A stretch of DNA of 64,000 bases from Lelliottia sp. JS-SCA-14 (GTDB lineage: Bacteria > Pseudomonadota > Gammaproteobacteria > Enterobacterales > Enterobacteriaceae): contig NZ_CP141606.1 of NCBI RefSeq assembly GCF_035593345.1, positions 4,833,842 through 4,897,841 of the forward strand, in the 5' to 3' direction. Made by a program: the position numbers and the translations under genes. Of this stretch, positions 54,509-64,000 are shown in pieces. Numbering within the stretch: the first letter of the stretch is position 1; the number at the start of each line of letters is the position of its first letter. The notes under the pieces are model-generated. The model was not told where the DNA came from and made no database searches. It was given only the letters and a program-made list of their open reading frames with translations.

Positions 54509-56377
54509 TTAAATCTCGACCTGCGTCCCAAGCTCAATCACGCGGTTAGGCGGGATTTCGAACTGGTCGGGCGCGCGCAGGGCGTTACGCTGCAGGATAA
54601 GGTACAGCTTGCCGCGCAGACGCAGATACCACGGACGTTTGCCAACGATCAGCGACTCGTGGGACATAAAGAACGAGGTTTCCATCATTCGGCAGCTCAG
54701 GCCTTCAAGACCGCAGCGGTGGAACACCTCTTCCACGTTTGGCGTTTCACGCCAGCCGTAGCTCGCCACCACGCGCCAGAAGGTCGGCGACAACTGCTCG
54801 ATCTGCACGCGACGAACGTTATGCACGTACGGCGCATCTTCGGTTCTGAGCGTCAGCAGGATCACGCGCTCGTGCAGAACTTTGTTGTGCTTGAGGTTGT
54901 GCATCAGGGCAAACGGAATCACATTCAGCGCACGCGACATATACACCGCGGTGCCCGGCACGCGAACCGGCGGGGATTTCTCCAGCGAAGCGATCATCGC
55001 TTCCAGAGAGTTACCGTGCTCATGCATACGGCGCAGCAGACGGAAGCGCTCGCTCTTCCAGGTGGTCATCACCAGGAACATCACCAGACCCAGAGTCAGC
55101 GGCAGCCAACCGCCGGAGACGATTTTGTCGAGGTTCGCGGAGAACAGCGGCACGTCGATGCACAGGAAACCGATCAGAATCAGCGCCACCAGGAACTTGT
55201 TCCAGTGCCAGTTTCGGTACGCCACGGTGGTGGAGAGAATCGAGGTCAGCACCATGGTGCCCGTCACCGCGATACCGTACGCCGCCGCCAGGTTGCTGGA
55301 GTGCTCGAAGCTGACAATCACGATCACCACGGCGAAGTAAAGCAGCCAGTTAATGAACGGAATGTAGATCTGCCCGGATTCCATCTCCGAGGTGTGAATA
55401 ATACGCATCGGCGACAGATACCCCAGACGAACCGCCTGGCGCGTCAGGGAGAAGACGCCTGAAATCACCGCCTGAGATGCAATCACCGTCGCCAGGGTGG
55501 CGAGGATCAGCATCGGGACCAGCGCCCAGTCAGGAGCCAGCAGGAAGAACGGGTTCTTGATTGCTTCCGGATGTTTGAGCAGTAACGCGCCCTGACCGAA
55601 GTAGTTCAGTGCCAGAGAGGGCAGCACCACGGAGAACCACGCCAGACGAATCGGCAGTTTACCGAAGTGGCCCATATCGGCGTACAGCGCTTCCACACCG
55701 GTAATCGACAGCACGACGGCACCCAGTGCAACAAACGACACGGTTTTATATTCGAGGAAGAAGTGGACCGCCCACATTGGGTTCAGCGCCTGCAGCACTT
55801 CTGGGTTGCTGAGAATACCGCGCAGGCCAAGCGCCGCCAGGATCAGGAACCAGGCCAGCATAATCGGCGCAAACAGCTTACCCACCAGCCCCGTGCCATG
55901 CTTCTGAATCGCGAACAGCAGGGTCAGCACAATAATGGCGAGGGGCACCACCCAGGTATCCAGCTGCGGCGCGATAATCTCCAGCCCCTCTATCGCCGAG
56001 AGGACCGAAATCGCCGGGGTGATCACCACTTCTCCATAGAAGAAGCTGCCGCCTATCAGGCCGATAATAACCAGGAACGAGGTCATTTTTGCCGACGTAT
56101 TGCGCCCGGCAAGGGACATCAACGTCAGGATCCCACCTTCACCGGCGTTGTCTGCGCGCATGACGAAAGAGAGATATTTAACCGAGACCACCAGGATCAG
56201 CAGCCAGAAGATGAGTGACAAAAAGCCAAAAACGGCGTCACGTTCAACACCAAAACCAAACTGACCGGACAGACATTCGCGAAGCGTATAGAGCGGGCTG
56301 GTACCGATATCACCGTACACAACCCCAATGGCCGCCAGCGTTATAGCGCGTAATGATTGCTTATTATCAGTGCTCAT
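54509..56377 (-). CDS. kup: Kup, low-affinity potassium uptake protein
   Basis: 622 residues, E. coli length, with about 12 membrane helices in the first 440 residues and a cytoplasmic C-terminal domain. The conserved [17 protein letters not shown] is at the N-terminus; its aspartate is linked to K+/H+ symport. Kup is the main K+ importer at low pH and high osmolarity. Confidence 0.97.
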   Translation of the reverse strand: MSTDNKQSLRAITLAAIGVVYGDIGTSPLYTLRECLSGQFGFGVERDAVFGFLSLIFWLLILVVSVKYLSFVMRADNAGEGGILTLMSLAGRNTSAKMTSFLVIIGLIGGSFFYGEVVITPAISVLSAIEGLEIIAPQLDTWVVPLAIIVLTLLFAIQKHGTGLVGKLFAPIMLAWFLILAALGLRGILSNPEVLQALNPMWAVHFFLEYKTVSFVALGAVVLSITGVEALYADMGHFGKLPIRLAWFSVVLPSLALNYFGQGALLLKHPEAIKNPFFLLAPDWALVPMLILATLATVIASQAVISGVFSLTRQAVRLGYLSPMRIIHTSEMESGQIYIPFINWLLYFAVVIVIVSFEHSSNLAAAYGIAVTGTMVLTSILSTTVAYRNWHWNKFLVALILIGFLCIDVPLFSANLDKIVSGGWLPLTLGLVMFLVMTTWKSERFRLLRRMHEHGNSLEAMIASLEKSPPVRVPGTAVYMSRALNVIPFALMHNLKHNKVLHERVILLTLRTEDAPYVHNVRRVQIEQLSPTFWRVVASYGWRETPNVEEVFHRCGLEGLSCRMMETSFFMSHESLIVGKRPWYLRLRGKLYLILQRNALRAPDQFEIPPNRVIELGTQVEI

Positions 56378-56599
56378 AGACTAGTCTTTTCGTTGTATAA
56401 CAAATGTGTGCTTAGTCCCTTGGCCCACAAAAAGGCGCACAGTATGCACGATTAATCGCAAGATCGTACCCCTAAATGCAAGCGTATTAATGTAGCGCAA
56501 AGAAAATAGCGCCGCACTTCAGTCTATTACCAGCCCATGCTGAAACGTCTATACTCGCATCAATTAGCTGCGACGACGCCGAAAGGACGCAACACAATT

Positions 56600-58096
56600 A
56601 TGGCTCACTCACATTTATTAGCAGAAAGAATTTCCCGCCTCAGCGGTGCGCTGGAGAAAGGCCTTTTCGAACGCAGCCATGCGATTAGGCTCTGTTTGCT
56701 GGCAGCGCTCAGCGGGGAAAGTGTGTTCCTGCTCGGTCCACCCGGCATCGCAAAGAGCCTGATTGCGCGTCGACTGAAATTTGCCTTCCAGAACGCGCGC
56801 GCCTTCGAATATCTTATGACCCGTTTCTCCACCCCGGAAGAGGTGTTTGGCCCGCTCTCGATTCAGGCTCTGAAAGATGAAGGGCGCTATCAGCGCTTAA
56901 CGGCGGGTTATCTCCCCGAAGCAGAAATTGTCTTTCTGGATGAGATCTGGAAAGCGGGCCCGGCAATCCTGAACACCCTGCTCACCGCCATCAACGAACG
57001 CCGCTTCCGTAATGGCGCCTTTGAGGAAAAAATCCCGATGCGTCTGCTGGTGGCGGCGTCTAACGAACTGCCGGAAGCCGACAGCAGCCTCGAAGCGCTG
57101 TATGACCGTATGCTGATCCGCCTGTGGCTGGATAAGGTGCAGGATAAATCGAATTTCCGCTCTCTACTGATCAGCCAGCAGGATGAAAACGAAAACCCGG
57201 TCTCGCCCTCCTTGCAGGTGACGGATGAAGAGTACCAACAGTGGCAGCAGGATATTGGCAAAATAAAACTGCCGGACGCGGTTTTTGAGCTGATCTTTAT
57301 GCTTCGCCAGCAGTTGGATCTCTTACCCGCCGCGCCTTACGTCTCCGATCGGCGCTGGAAAAAAGCGATTCGCCTGCTGCAGGCCAGCGCCCTGTTCAGC
57401 GGCCGGGATTCTGTCGCCCCCATCGATCTGATCCTGCTGAAAGATTGTCTGTGGCACGATGCCGAAGGGATGAATCTGATGCAGCAGCAGCTGGACGTTT
57501 TGATGACCGGACACGCGTGGGGGCAGCAGGCGATGCTCACCCAACTGGGCGCGATCACCCAGCGACGCATCCAGCTTCAGCAGCAGCAAAGTGATAAAAC
57601 CGCGCTGAAAGTGAGCCGCCTCGGCGGAATGTTCTCGCGTAAACCGCATTACGAACTGCCCACCGAACTGACGGAGACCACCCTGACACTCCTGCTCCAG
57701 CAGCCGTTAAAACTGCACGATATGCAGGTGGTTCACATCACCGTCGAGCGCGAGGCGCTGGCCCTGTGGCTGGACAAAAATGGCGAAATCCGCGGGAAGC
57801 TCAACGGCATCGGCTTTGCTCAGGTGCTGAACCTGGAAGTGGATACCAGTCTGCACCTGGTGATCCGCGATGTGAGCCTACAGGGTTCACGCCTCGCCCT
57901 GCCGGGAAGTGCTTCAGACAGCGTGCCGGAAGAGATTAAACAGCAGCTCGACGCGCTGGATACGGAGTGGCACCAGCAGCACACGCGGTTCAGCGAACAG
58001 CAAAAATGCCTCTTTATTCATAGCGACTGGTTGGGTCGCATCGAAGCCAGCCTGCAGGATGTCAGCGCGCAGATCAAACAGGCGCGTCAATGCTAA
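56600..58096 (+). CDS. ravA: RavA, MoxR-family AAA+ ATPase
   Basis: 498 residues from the ATG at 56600 ([10 protein letters not shown]), E. coli length; the ORF open to 56537 has no support. Walker A GPPGIAKS (near residue 45), Walker [11 protein letters not shown], sensor 1 [11 protein letters not shown], then the LARA domain that binds lysine decarboxylase LdcI, and a final helical part. RavA with ViaA affects respiratory complexes and aminoglycoside sensitivity in E. coli. Confidence 0.96.
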   Translation: MAHSHLLAERISRLSGALEKGLFERSHAIRLCLLAALSGESVFLLGPPGIAKSLIARRLKFAFQNARAFEYLMTRFSTPEEVFGPLSIQALKDEGRYQRLTAGYLPEAEIVFLDEIWKAGPAILNTLLTAINERRFRNGAFEEKIPMRLLVAASNELPEADSSLEALYDRMLIRLWLDKVQDKSNFRSLLISQQDENENPVSPSLQVTDEEYQQWQQDIGKIKLPDAVFELIFMLRQQLDLLPAAPYVSDRRWKKAIRLLQASALFSGRDSVAPIDLILLKDCLWHDAEGMNLMQQQLDVLMTGHAWGQQAMLTQLGAITQRRIQLQQQQSDKTALKVSRLGGMFSRKPHYELPTELTETTLTLLLQQPLKLHDMQVVHITVEREALALWLDKNGEIRGKLNGIGFAQVLNLEVDTSLHLVIRDVSLQGSRLALPGSASDSVPEEIKQQLDALDTEWHQQHTRFSEQQKCLFIHSDWLGRIEASLQDVSAQIKQARQC

Positions 58097-59541
58097 CGCT
58101 GGATACCCTCAATGTAATGCTGGCGGTTGGCGAAGAGGGGCTGATAGAAGAGGTCCTTCTGACCTTGCTCGCCTCGCCCCAGCTGGCCGCATTCTTTGAG
58201 AAGTTTCCTCGCATAAAAAAGGCCGTCACCGACGATCTCCCGCGCTGGCGGGATAACCTGCGTCAGCGGCTGAAAGAGACCGAAGTCCCGCCCGAATTGA
58301 CGGAAGAGGTGGCGTGCTACCAGCAATGCCAGCGGTTATCCACATCCCAGTTCATCGTCCAGCTCCCGCAGATCCTGGCGCTGCTTGATAAAGTGCATTC
58401 ACCTTATGCTTCCCAGGCCCGCACGCTGGTCTCGGACAACGTTACGTTTACCCCGGCGCTGCACACGCTGTTCTTACAGCGCTGGCGGCTCAGCCTGGTG
58501 GTACAGACCACGTCGCTCAACCAACAGCTGCTGGAAGAGGAGCGCGAACAGCTGCTGAGTGAAGTTCAGGAGCGCATGACCCTGAGCGGCCAGTTGGAGC
58601 AGGTGCTGGTGGAGAACGAACACTCCGCCGGGCGTCTGTGGGATATGAGCGCCGGGCAGATTCGGCGCGGCGACTACCAGCTGATCGTTAAATACGGTGA
58701 TTTTCTGGCGCAACAGCCCGAGCTGATGCAGATTGCCGAACAGCTTGGCCGTTCGCGGGAAGCGAAGTCGGTGCCGAAGAAAGACGCGCCGATGGAGACC
58801 TTCCGCACCCTGGTGCGCGAACCGGCCACCGTGCCGGAGCAGGTCGATGGCCTGCAGCAGAGCGATGATATTCTGCGCCTGCTGCCAACGGAGCTGGCGA
58901 CGCTTGGGATCACCGAGCTGGAGTACGAGTTTTACCGGCGGCTGGTGGAGAAGCAGCTCCTGACCTATCGCCTGCACGGTGAATCCTGGCGCGAGAAAAT
59001 CAGTCAGCGTCCGGTCGTACATCAGGATTTTGACGAGCAGCCGCGCGGGCCTTTTATTGTCTGCGTCGATACTTCTGGGTCGATGGGCGGCTTTAACGAA
59101 CAGTGCGCCAAAGCCTTTTGCCTGGCGCTGATGCGTGTGGCCCTCGCCGATCGGCGGCGTTGCTTCATTATGCTGTTTTCCAGCGAAGTGGTGGGATACG
59201 AACTGACGGGTGAGCAGGGTATCGAGCAGGCGATCCGTTTTTTGAGCCAGCGCTTTCGCGGCGGGACCGATATCGCCAGCTGTTTTCGCGCCATCGCAGA
59301 ACGTATGCAGGGCGGAGACTGGTATGACGCAGATGCGGTGGTGATTTCTGACTTTATTGCCCAGCGGCTGCCGGATGAGGTGGTGGCGAAGGTGAAGTCG
59401 TTACAGCGGGATCACCAGCATCGTTTTCACGCCGTCGCCATGTCGCAACATGGAAAACCCGGCATCATGCGCATCTTCGATCATATCTGGCGCTTTGATA
59501 CCGGGTTGCGTAGCCGCCTGGTCAGACGCTGGCGGCGTTAG
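58090..59541 (+). CDS. viaA: ViaA, VWA-domain partner of RavA
   Basis: 483 residues. A helical N-terminal region is followed by a von Willebrand A domain with the MIDAS motif DTSGSMGG (near residue 323), GGTD and VISDF. It stimulates the RavA ATPase and binds membrane lipid. Starts seven bases before the ravA stop. Its stop is two bases from the end of the converging asnA. Confidence 0.96.
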   Translation: MLTLDTLNVMLAVGEEGLIEEVLLTLLASPQLAAFFEKFPRIKKAVTDDLPRWRDNLRQRLKETEVPPELTEEVACYQQCQRLSTSQFIVQLPQILALLDKVHSPYASQARTLVSDNVTFTPALHTLFLQRWRLSLVVQTTSLNQQLLEEEREQLLSEVQERMTLSGQLEQVLVENEHSAGRLWDMSAGQIRRGDYQLIVKYGDFLAQQPELMQIAEQLGRSREAKSVPKKDAPMETFRTLVREPATVPEQVDGLQQSDDILRLLPTELATLGITELEYEFYRRLVEKQLLTYRLHGESWREKISQRPVVHQDFDEQPRGPFIVCVDTSGSMGGFNEQCAKAFCLALMRVALADRRRCFIMLFSSEVVGYELTGEQGIEQAIRFLSQRFRGGTDIASCFRAIAERMQGGDWYDADAVVISDFIAQRLPDEVVAKVKSLQRDHQHRFHAVAMSQHGKPGIMRIFDHIWRFDTGLRSRLVRRWRR

Positions 59542-59543
59542 CT

Positions 59544-60536
59544 TTACAGTAAGGAACCGACGCTTTCACGAACCTGCTGCGGCCATACGCCACACTGCAC
59601 CTGCCCGATATGGGACAGCTGCAGCAGCAGCATCGTCAGACGCGACTGGCCGATACCTCCGCCGATGGTTTGCGGCATTTCACCGCGCAGCAGGGCCTGA
59701 TGCCATTCGAGTTTCAGGCGATCTTCATCCCCCGTCGTCGCCAGCTGGCGCTTCAGCGCGTCGGCATCCACGCGGATCCCCATGGAAGAGAGCTCAAACG
59801 CATCTTCCAGAATCGGGTTCCACACTAAAATATCGCCGTTCAGACCAGCCAGTTCACGCTCATCGCGGGTGCTCCAGTCATCATAATCCGGGGCACGCAC
59901 GTCGTGGCGCTGACCGTCTGACAGCTTTCCACCGATACCGATCAGGAACACCGCGCCCAGCTCTTTGGCGATCGCGCGCTCGCGGCCTTTGGCGTCGAGA
60001 TCCGGGAAACGGCTCAGCAGATCCTGGCTGTGTACAAACTGGATCGAATCTGGCAGGAACGGTGCCAGACCGAACTCTTCACTCACCGCCGCTTCGGTCG
60101 CTTTGATCCCCGCGTAGATGGCTTCTACGGTGGATTTCAGCGTGCCCAGGTGGCGTTCGCCATCCCCCATCACGCGTTCCCAGTCCCACTGGTCAACGTA
60201 AACAGAGTGGATGGCCGTCAGGCGGTCTTCATCGGGGCGAAGGGCTTTCATGTGCGTGTAGAGCCCTTCGCCCGCGCTGAAGTCGTGTTGTCCCAGTGTC
60301 TGACGTTTCCATTTCGCGAGTGAATGCACCACTTCGAACTGGGCGTCTGGCAAGGTTTTCACTTTTACCTGTACCGCTTTTTCGCAACCAGACAAGTTGT
60401 CCTGCGTCCCATCGCCAACGCGGCTGAGGATCGGGGCCTGCACTTCAATCAGGCCAAGCTTCTCTTCGAGCTGACGTGAAAAATGGGATTTAACGAAACT
60501 GATCTGGCGTTGTTTTGCGATATAAGCGGTTTTCAT
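59544..60536 (-). CDS. asnA: AsnA, ammonia-dependent asparagine synthetase
   Basis: 330 residues, E. coli length. Class II tRNA-synthetase-like fold; [17 protein letters not shown] and the closing [23 protein letters not shown] (motif 3 arginine) form the active site. It makes asparagine from aspartate, ammonia and ATP via an aspartyl-adenylate. Divergent from its activator asnC. Confidence 0.97.
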   Translation of the reverse strand: MKTAYIAKQRQISFVKSHFSRQLEEKLGLIEVQAPILSRVGDGTQDNLSGCEKAVQVKVKTLPDAQFEVVHSLAKWKRQTLGQHDFSAGEGLYTHMKALRPDEDRLTAIHSVYVDQWDWERVMGDGERHLGTLKSTVEAIYAGIKATEAAVSEEFGLAPFLPDSIQFVHSQDLLSRFPDLDAKGRERAIAKELGAVFLIGIGGKLSDGQRHDVRAPDYDDWSTRDERELAGLNGDILVWNPILEDAFELSSMGIRVDADALKRQLATTGDEDRLKLEWHQALLRGEMPQTIGGGIGQSRLTMLLLQLSHIGQVQCGVWPQQVRESVGSLL

Positions 60537-60686
60537 TTTTATACTCCTGCGTCCTGTTGATATTGATTAAGCAACAAAACCGGCACTCAATTCAATAATC
60601 CAACAACAAAAAGCCTGCTTCACTTTTGATTCGTTAAAATAAGACGCTAGAATAGAGGGATTACTCAATCTTCATAAGAAAAACCT

Positions 60687-61145
60687 ATGGAAAATTATCA
60701 GATCGACAATCTGGACCGCGGCATCCTCGAGGCATTAATGGCCAATGCGCGCACGGCGTATGCTGAACTGGCTAAACAATTCGGCGTCAGCCCGGGGACG
60801 ATTCACGTTCGCGTCGAGAAGATGAAGCAGGCGGGGATTATTACCGGGGCGCGGATTGACGTCAGTCCGAAACAGCTCGGGTATGACGTCTGCTGCTTCA
60901 TTGGCATTATTCTGAAAAGCGCAAAAGATTACCCCTCAGCGCTGGCCCGGCTCGAAAGCCTGGAAGAGGTGACCGAAGCCTATTACACCACCGGGCACTA
61001 CAGCATCTTTATTAAGGTGATGTGCAAGTCGATCGATGCCCTGCAGCAGGTACTTATCAACAAGATCCAAACAATTGATGAAATTCAGTCCACCGAGACG
61101 CTGATCTCCCTGCAGAACCCGATCATGCGCACCATCCGCCCGTAG
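60687..61145 (+). CDS. asnC: AsnC, Lrp-family regulator
   Basis: 152 residues, E. coli length. N-terminal HTH (AYAELAKQFGVSPGTIHVRVEKMKQAGII) and C-terminal RAM effector domain (YYTTGHYSIFIKVMCKS). It activates asnA when asparagine is low and represses itself; in E. coli it also acts near mnmG. The 150-base asnA-asnC gap holds both promoters, but no sure AsnC site was found. Confidence 0.97.
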   Translation: MENYQIDNLDRGILEALMANARTAYAELAKQFGVSPGTIHVRVEKMKQAGIITGARIDVSPKQLGYDVCCFIGIILKSAKDYPSALARLESLEEVTEAYYTTGHYSIFIKVMCKSIDALQQVLINKIQTIDEIQSTETLISLQNPIMRTIRP

Positions 61146-61166
61146 CGGCACCTTTTAATCACCACA

Positions 61167-61206
61167 TTTTCCACAGGTAGATCCCAGCTCGCTCACAGCG
61201 TACAAT
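61167..61206 (+). promoter_or_regulatory. mioC promoter with DnaA box
   Basis: TTTTCCACA (61167-61175), one mismatch from the DnaA box, lies directly before a promoter with -35 TAGATC (61178-61183) and -10 TACAAT (61201-61206), spacer 17. This reproduces the E. coli mioC promoter, where DnaA represses transcription that runs into oriC. Confidence 0.8.
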
Positions 61207-61234
61207 GCTTCCCTCTTTATATGAGCGAGCGATC

Positions 61235-61684
61235 ATGGCAGATATTACTCTTATCAGTGGCAGTACTCTTGGCGGCGCGGAATATGTTGCAGAACACCTG
61301 GCCGAAAAGCTGGAAGATGCCGGTTTTTCCACCGAAACCCTCCACGGGCCGTTGCTGGAAGATCTTTCTGTTGATGGGATCTGGCTGCTGATCACCTCGA
61401 CCCACGGTGCGGGCGATATCCCGGATAACCTGCAACCTCTCTATGATGAGCTTCTCGAGCAGCTCCCTGACCTGTCAGGCGTGCGTTTTGGCGCGATCGG
61501 TATTGGTAGCCGCGAATACGACACCTTTTGCGGTGCCGTAGAGAAAGTCGAAGCCGCGATCATCTCCGGTGGGGCAAAACAGATCGGCGAAACGCTGAAG
61601 ATCAACATCCTCGATCATGATATTCCGGAGGATCCAGCCGAAGAATGGCTGGGTGGATGGATTAATTTACTCAAGAACGCTTAA
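61235..61684 (+). CDS. mioC: MioC, flavodoxin-like FMN protein
   Basis: 149 residues from the ATG at 61235 (MADITLISGSTLGGAE), two longer than E. coli at the end. The FMN loops SGSTLGGAEYVAEHL, STHGAGDIPDN and IGSREYDTFCG are typical. It is needed for biotin synthase activity in vitro. Its transcription enters oriC, which starts at the stop codon. Confidence 0.97.
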   Translation: MADITLISGSTLGGAEYVAEHLAEKLEDAGFSTETLHGPLLEDLSVDGIWLLITSTHGAGDIPDNLQPLYDELLEQLPDLSGVRFGAIGIGSREYDTFCGAVEKVEAAIISGGAKQIGETLKINILDHDIPEDPAEEWLGGWINLLKNA

Positions 61685-62057
61685 AGATCGTGCGATCAGA
61701 TGTGGATAAGTCTGGTTAAAACCTTGGATCAACCGGTAGTTATCCAAGGTATAACCGTTGGCTGGTTTTTGACCTGTGTATAAGTCGAGGATCTAACCCC
61801 AGCTTATACTGTCCAGGATCACCGATCATTCACAGCAAACGATCCTTTCTATCCTTATGATCTTTCTCATGAGATCCCACTTACCCACAGGTGAAGGCGA
61901 TCCTAATAAGAGATCATAGTAAAACAGATCTCTAAATAAGAAGATCTTCTTTTTAATAGCCAAGATCCCAATGCTTTCTCGAAAGACTAAACTTGAGTAG
62001 AATCCACGGCCCGGGCTTAAATCCATTTTCAAACCGCTTTACGCAAGGCAGGAAAGC
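61685..62057. other. oriC: oriC, chromosomal replication origin
   Basis: Lies between mioC and mnmG as in E. coli. DnaA boxes in E. coli order from the mioC side: R4 TGTGGATAA (61701-61709), R3 TTATCCAAG (61740-61748), R2 TGTGTATAA (61775-61783), R5M TCATTCACA (61826-61834) and R1 TTACCCACA (61881-61889). The three AT-rich 13-mers follow at 61903-61946 on the mnmG side. Fourteen GATC Dam/SeqA sites occur in 61686-61966. R1 has one change from TTATCCACA. The IHF region between R5M and R1 is present but not resolved to a site. Confidence 0.95.
61903..61946. promoter_or_regulatory. oriC duplex-unwinding element, three 13-mers
   Basis: On the - strand: GATCTCTTATTAG (61915-61903), identical to E. 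coli 13-mer R; GATCTGTTTTACT (61930-61918), like 13-mer M; GATCTTCTTATTT (61946-61934), like 13-mer L. Each starts with GATC. The strand opens here when DnaA-ATP assembles. Confidence 0.9.
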
Positions 62058-63947
62058 ATGTTTTATCAGGATCCTTTTGACGTCATCATCATTGGCGGGG
62101 GTCACGCAGGCACTGAGGCCGCTATGGCCGCAGCGCGTATGGGTCAACAGACCCTGCTTTTGACACACAATATCGACACGCTGGGACAAATGTCCTGTAA
62201 TCCGGCGATTGGCGGCATTGGGAAAGGACACCTGGTAAAAGAAGTGGATGCTCTTGGCGGCCTGATGGCGAAAGCGATCGATCAGGCAGGCATTCAGTTT
62301 AGGATACTAAACGCGAGCAAAGGTCCCGCCGTTCGAGCCACCCGCGCTCAGGCAGACCGCGTGCTCTACCGCCAGGCTGTGCGTACTGCGCTGGAGAATC
62401 AGCCGAACCTGATGATCTTCCAGCAGGCGGTGGAAGATCTTATCGTTGAGAACGATCGTGTCGTCGGTGCTGTGACCCAGATGGGTCTGAAGTTCCGCGC
62501 CAAATCCGTGGTGCTGACGGTCGGGACCTTCCTCGATGGCAAAATTCACATTGGTCTGGATAACTACAGCGGTGGCCGTGCTGGCGATCCGCCGTCCATT
62601 CCCCTGTCCCGTCGTCTTCGCGAACTGCCGCTGCGCGTCAGCCGCCTGAAAACCGGTACGCCGCCGCGTATTGATGCGCGCACCATCGATTTTAGCGTGC
62701 TGGCAGAGCAGCACGGCGACAACCCGATGCCGGTCTTCTCGTTCATGGGTTCCGCTGCACAGCATCCGCAGCAGGTGCCGTGCTACATCACGCACACCAA
62801 CGAAAAAACCCATGACGTGATCCGCAATAACCTCGATCGTAGCCCGATGTACGCCGGTGTGATCGAAGGGATCGGCCCGCGCTATTGTCCGTCGATCGAA
62901 GACAAGGTGATGCGCTTTGCCGATCGTAACCAGCACCAGATCTTCCTGGAGCCGGAAGGCCTCACCTCTAACGAAATTTACCCGAACGGCATCTCCACCA
63001 GCCTGCCGTTCGATGTGCAGATGCAAATTGTTCGCTCAATGCAGGGCATGGAGAACGCAAAAATCGTTCGTCCTGGCTACGCTATTGAGTACGATTTCTT
63101 CGACCCGCGCGATCTGAAACCGACACTGGAGAGCAAATTTATCCAGGGCCTGTTCTTCGCCGGACAGATCAACGGCACCACCGGTTACGAAGAAGCCGCC
63201 GCGCAGGGCCTGCTGGCGGGTCTTAACGCCGCGCGCTTCTCTGCCGAAAAAGACGGCTGGGCACCGCGTCGCGATCAGGCCTATCTGGGCGTGCTGGTCG
63301 ACGATCTCTGCACCCTCGGTACCAAAGAACCGTACCGCATGTTCACTTCACGTGCGGAATATCGTCTGATGCTGCGTGAAGACAACGCCGATCTGCGTCT
63401 GACCGAAATGGGTCGCGAGCTGGGTCTGGTCGATGACGAACGCTGGGCGCGTTTCAACGACAAGCTCGAGCGTATCGAAACTGAACGCCAGCGCCTGAAA
63501 ACGTCCTGGGTGAACCCACAGACCGAATCAGTAGGCGAAGTGAACGCTCACTTGAGCGCACCACTGTCGCGCGAAGCCAGCGGGGAAGATCTGCTGCGCC
63601 GCCCGGAAATGACCTACGAGAAGCTGGTGCAGATGACGCCGTTCGCGCCGGGTCTGGACGACGCCGAAGCGGCCGAACAGGTCGAAATTCAGGTCAAATA
63701 CGAAGGTTACATCGCGCGTCAGCAGGATGAGATCGAGAAACAGCTGCGCAACGAGAACACGCTGCTGCCGGCAATGCTGGACTACCGCCAGGTGACGGGG
63801 CTGTCCAACGAAGTGATCGCCAAGCTGAACGATCACAAACCGGTGTCGATCGGCCAGGCATCTCGCATCTCCGGCGTGACGCCCGCAGCGATCTCCATTC
63901 TGCTGGTATGGCTGAAAAAACAAGGTATGCTGCGCCGCAGCGCTTAA
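62058..63947 (+). CDS. mnmG: MnmG (GidA), tRNA uridine-5-carboxymethylaminomethyl enzyme
   Basis: 629 residues, E. coli length. FAD-binding [15 protein letters not shown] at the N-terminus, the [14 protein letters not shown] motif with a catalytic cysteine, [11 protein letters not shown] with the second, and the C-terminal helical MnmE-binding domain. With MnmE it modifies the wobble uridine of several tRNAs. The next gene, rsmG in E. coli, starts beyond the window. Confidence 0.98.
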   Translation: MFYQDPFDVIIIGGGHAGTEAAMAAARMGQQTLLLTHNIDTLGQMSCNPAIGGIGKGHLVKEVDALGGLMAKAIDQAGIQFRILNASKGPAVRATRAQADRVLYRQAVRTALENQPNLMIFQQAVEDLIVENDRVVGAVTQMGLKFRAKSVVLTVGTFLDGKIHIGLDNYSGGRAGDPPSIPLSRRLRELPLRVSRLKTGTPPRIDARTIDFSVLAEQHGDNPMPVFSFMGSAAQHPQQVPCYITHTNEKTHDVIRNNLDRSPMYAGVIEGIGPRYCPSIEDKVMRFADRNQHQIFLEPEGLTSNEIYPNGISTSLPFDVQMQIVRSMQGMENAKIVRPGYAIEYDFFDPRDLKPTLESKFIQGLFFAGQINGTTGYEEAAAQGLLAGLNAARFSAEKDGWAPRRDQAYLGVLVDDLCTLGTKEPYRMFTSRAEYRLMLREDNADLRLTEMGRELGLVDDERWARFNDKLERIETERQRLKTSWVNPQTESVGEVNAHLSAPLSREASGEDLLRRPEMTYEKLVQMTPFAPGLDDAEAAEQVEIQVKYEGYIARQQDEIEKQLRNENTLLPAMLDYRQVTGLSNEVIAKLNDHKPVSIGQASRISGVTPAAISILLVWLKKQGMLRRSA

Positions 63948-63970
63948 CAGCAGGCAATCGTTGCCATTTT

Positions 63971-64000
63971 GGCGGGTGGCGTTTCGCTAACCCGCCCTAC
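63971..64000. repeat. REP element at the window edge
   Basis: GGCGGGTGGCGTTTCGCTAA followed by CCCGCCCTAC: GGCGGGT pairs with ACCCGCC around GGCGTTTCGCTA, the usual REP pattern. It lies in the spacer after mnmG and runs to the last base shown. Confidence 0.8.

Overview
This window is a stretch of chromosome from an enterobacterium close to Enterobacter and its relatives. The evidence is near-complete gene-order agreement with Escherichia coli around the replication origin, E. coli-like protein lengths, a typical enterobacterial 16S-tRNA-Glu(TTC)-23S-5S operon, REP-type palindromes and a recognisable oriC. Genus is an inference; no database search was possible. No prophage, insertion sequence, CRISPR array or integron was seen. 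Almost everything is core genome, so the interesting points are local departures from the E. coli layout.

Region by region (window + strand is E. coli counter-clockwise). 1-7336: tail of a PTS-EIIA-like regulator (probably frvR), a small DUF1471 secreted protein, then fdhD divergent from the selenocysteine-containing formate dehydrogenase-O operon fdoG-fdoH-fdoI-fdhE. 7340-8820: a variable spot with two divergent toxin-antitoxin modules (PIN/RHH on -, ParDE on +). 8823-11708: fabY, dtd, yihY, yihX. 11840-23447: sulfoquinovose (sulfo-EMP) cluster: yihV-yihW on - and an eight-gene + operon yihU-T-S-R-Q, a TauE/SafE-type permease not in the E. coli cluster, yihP and yihO; the ompL porin gene is absent. 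23510-29791: bipA, then the nitrogen-control genes glnA-glnL-glnG with clear NtrC and sigma-54 sites. 29850-36241: hemN, a possible small membrane ORF, yihI, the CsrC sRNA, engB, the Spot 42 sRNA and polA. 36680-40741: yihG, dsbA-srkA, yihD, mobA-mobB.

40775-46182: one rRNA operon on -. It joins mobB (the downstream neighbour of E. coli rrnA) to yieP (the upstream neighbour of E. coli rrnC), so the roughly 90-100 kb that separates those operons in E. coli is not here. 46332-54283: yieP, hsrA and the ribose operon rbsDACBK-rbsR. 54509-61684: kup, ravA-viaA, asnA, asnC, mioC. 61685-62057: oriC, followed by mnmG and a REP element at the window edge.

The genes form several working units: respiratory formate oxidation with its sulfur-transfer and maturation chaperones; import and half-degradation of sulfoquinovose to dihydroxypropanesulfonate (DHPS), with DHPS needing export, which makes the extra TauE permease notable; glutamine synthetase with its two-component regulator; ribose uptake; and origin-linked genes controlled by DnaA and AsnC. 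The best candidates for something new are the TauE permease in the sulfoquinovose operon, the rearranged rRNA operon, an oriC whose R1 DnaA box departs from consensus, the double toxin-antitoxin spot, and an origin-like cluster (13-bp inverted repeat, perfect DnaA box, seven GATC sites) between polA and yihG.
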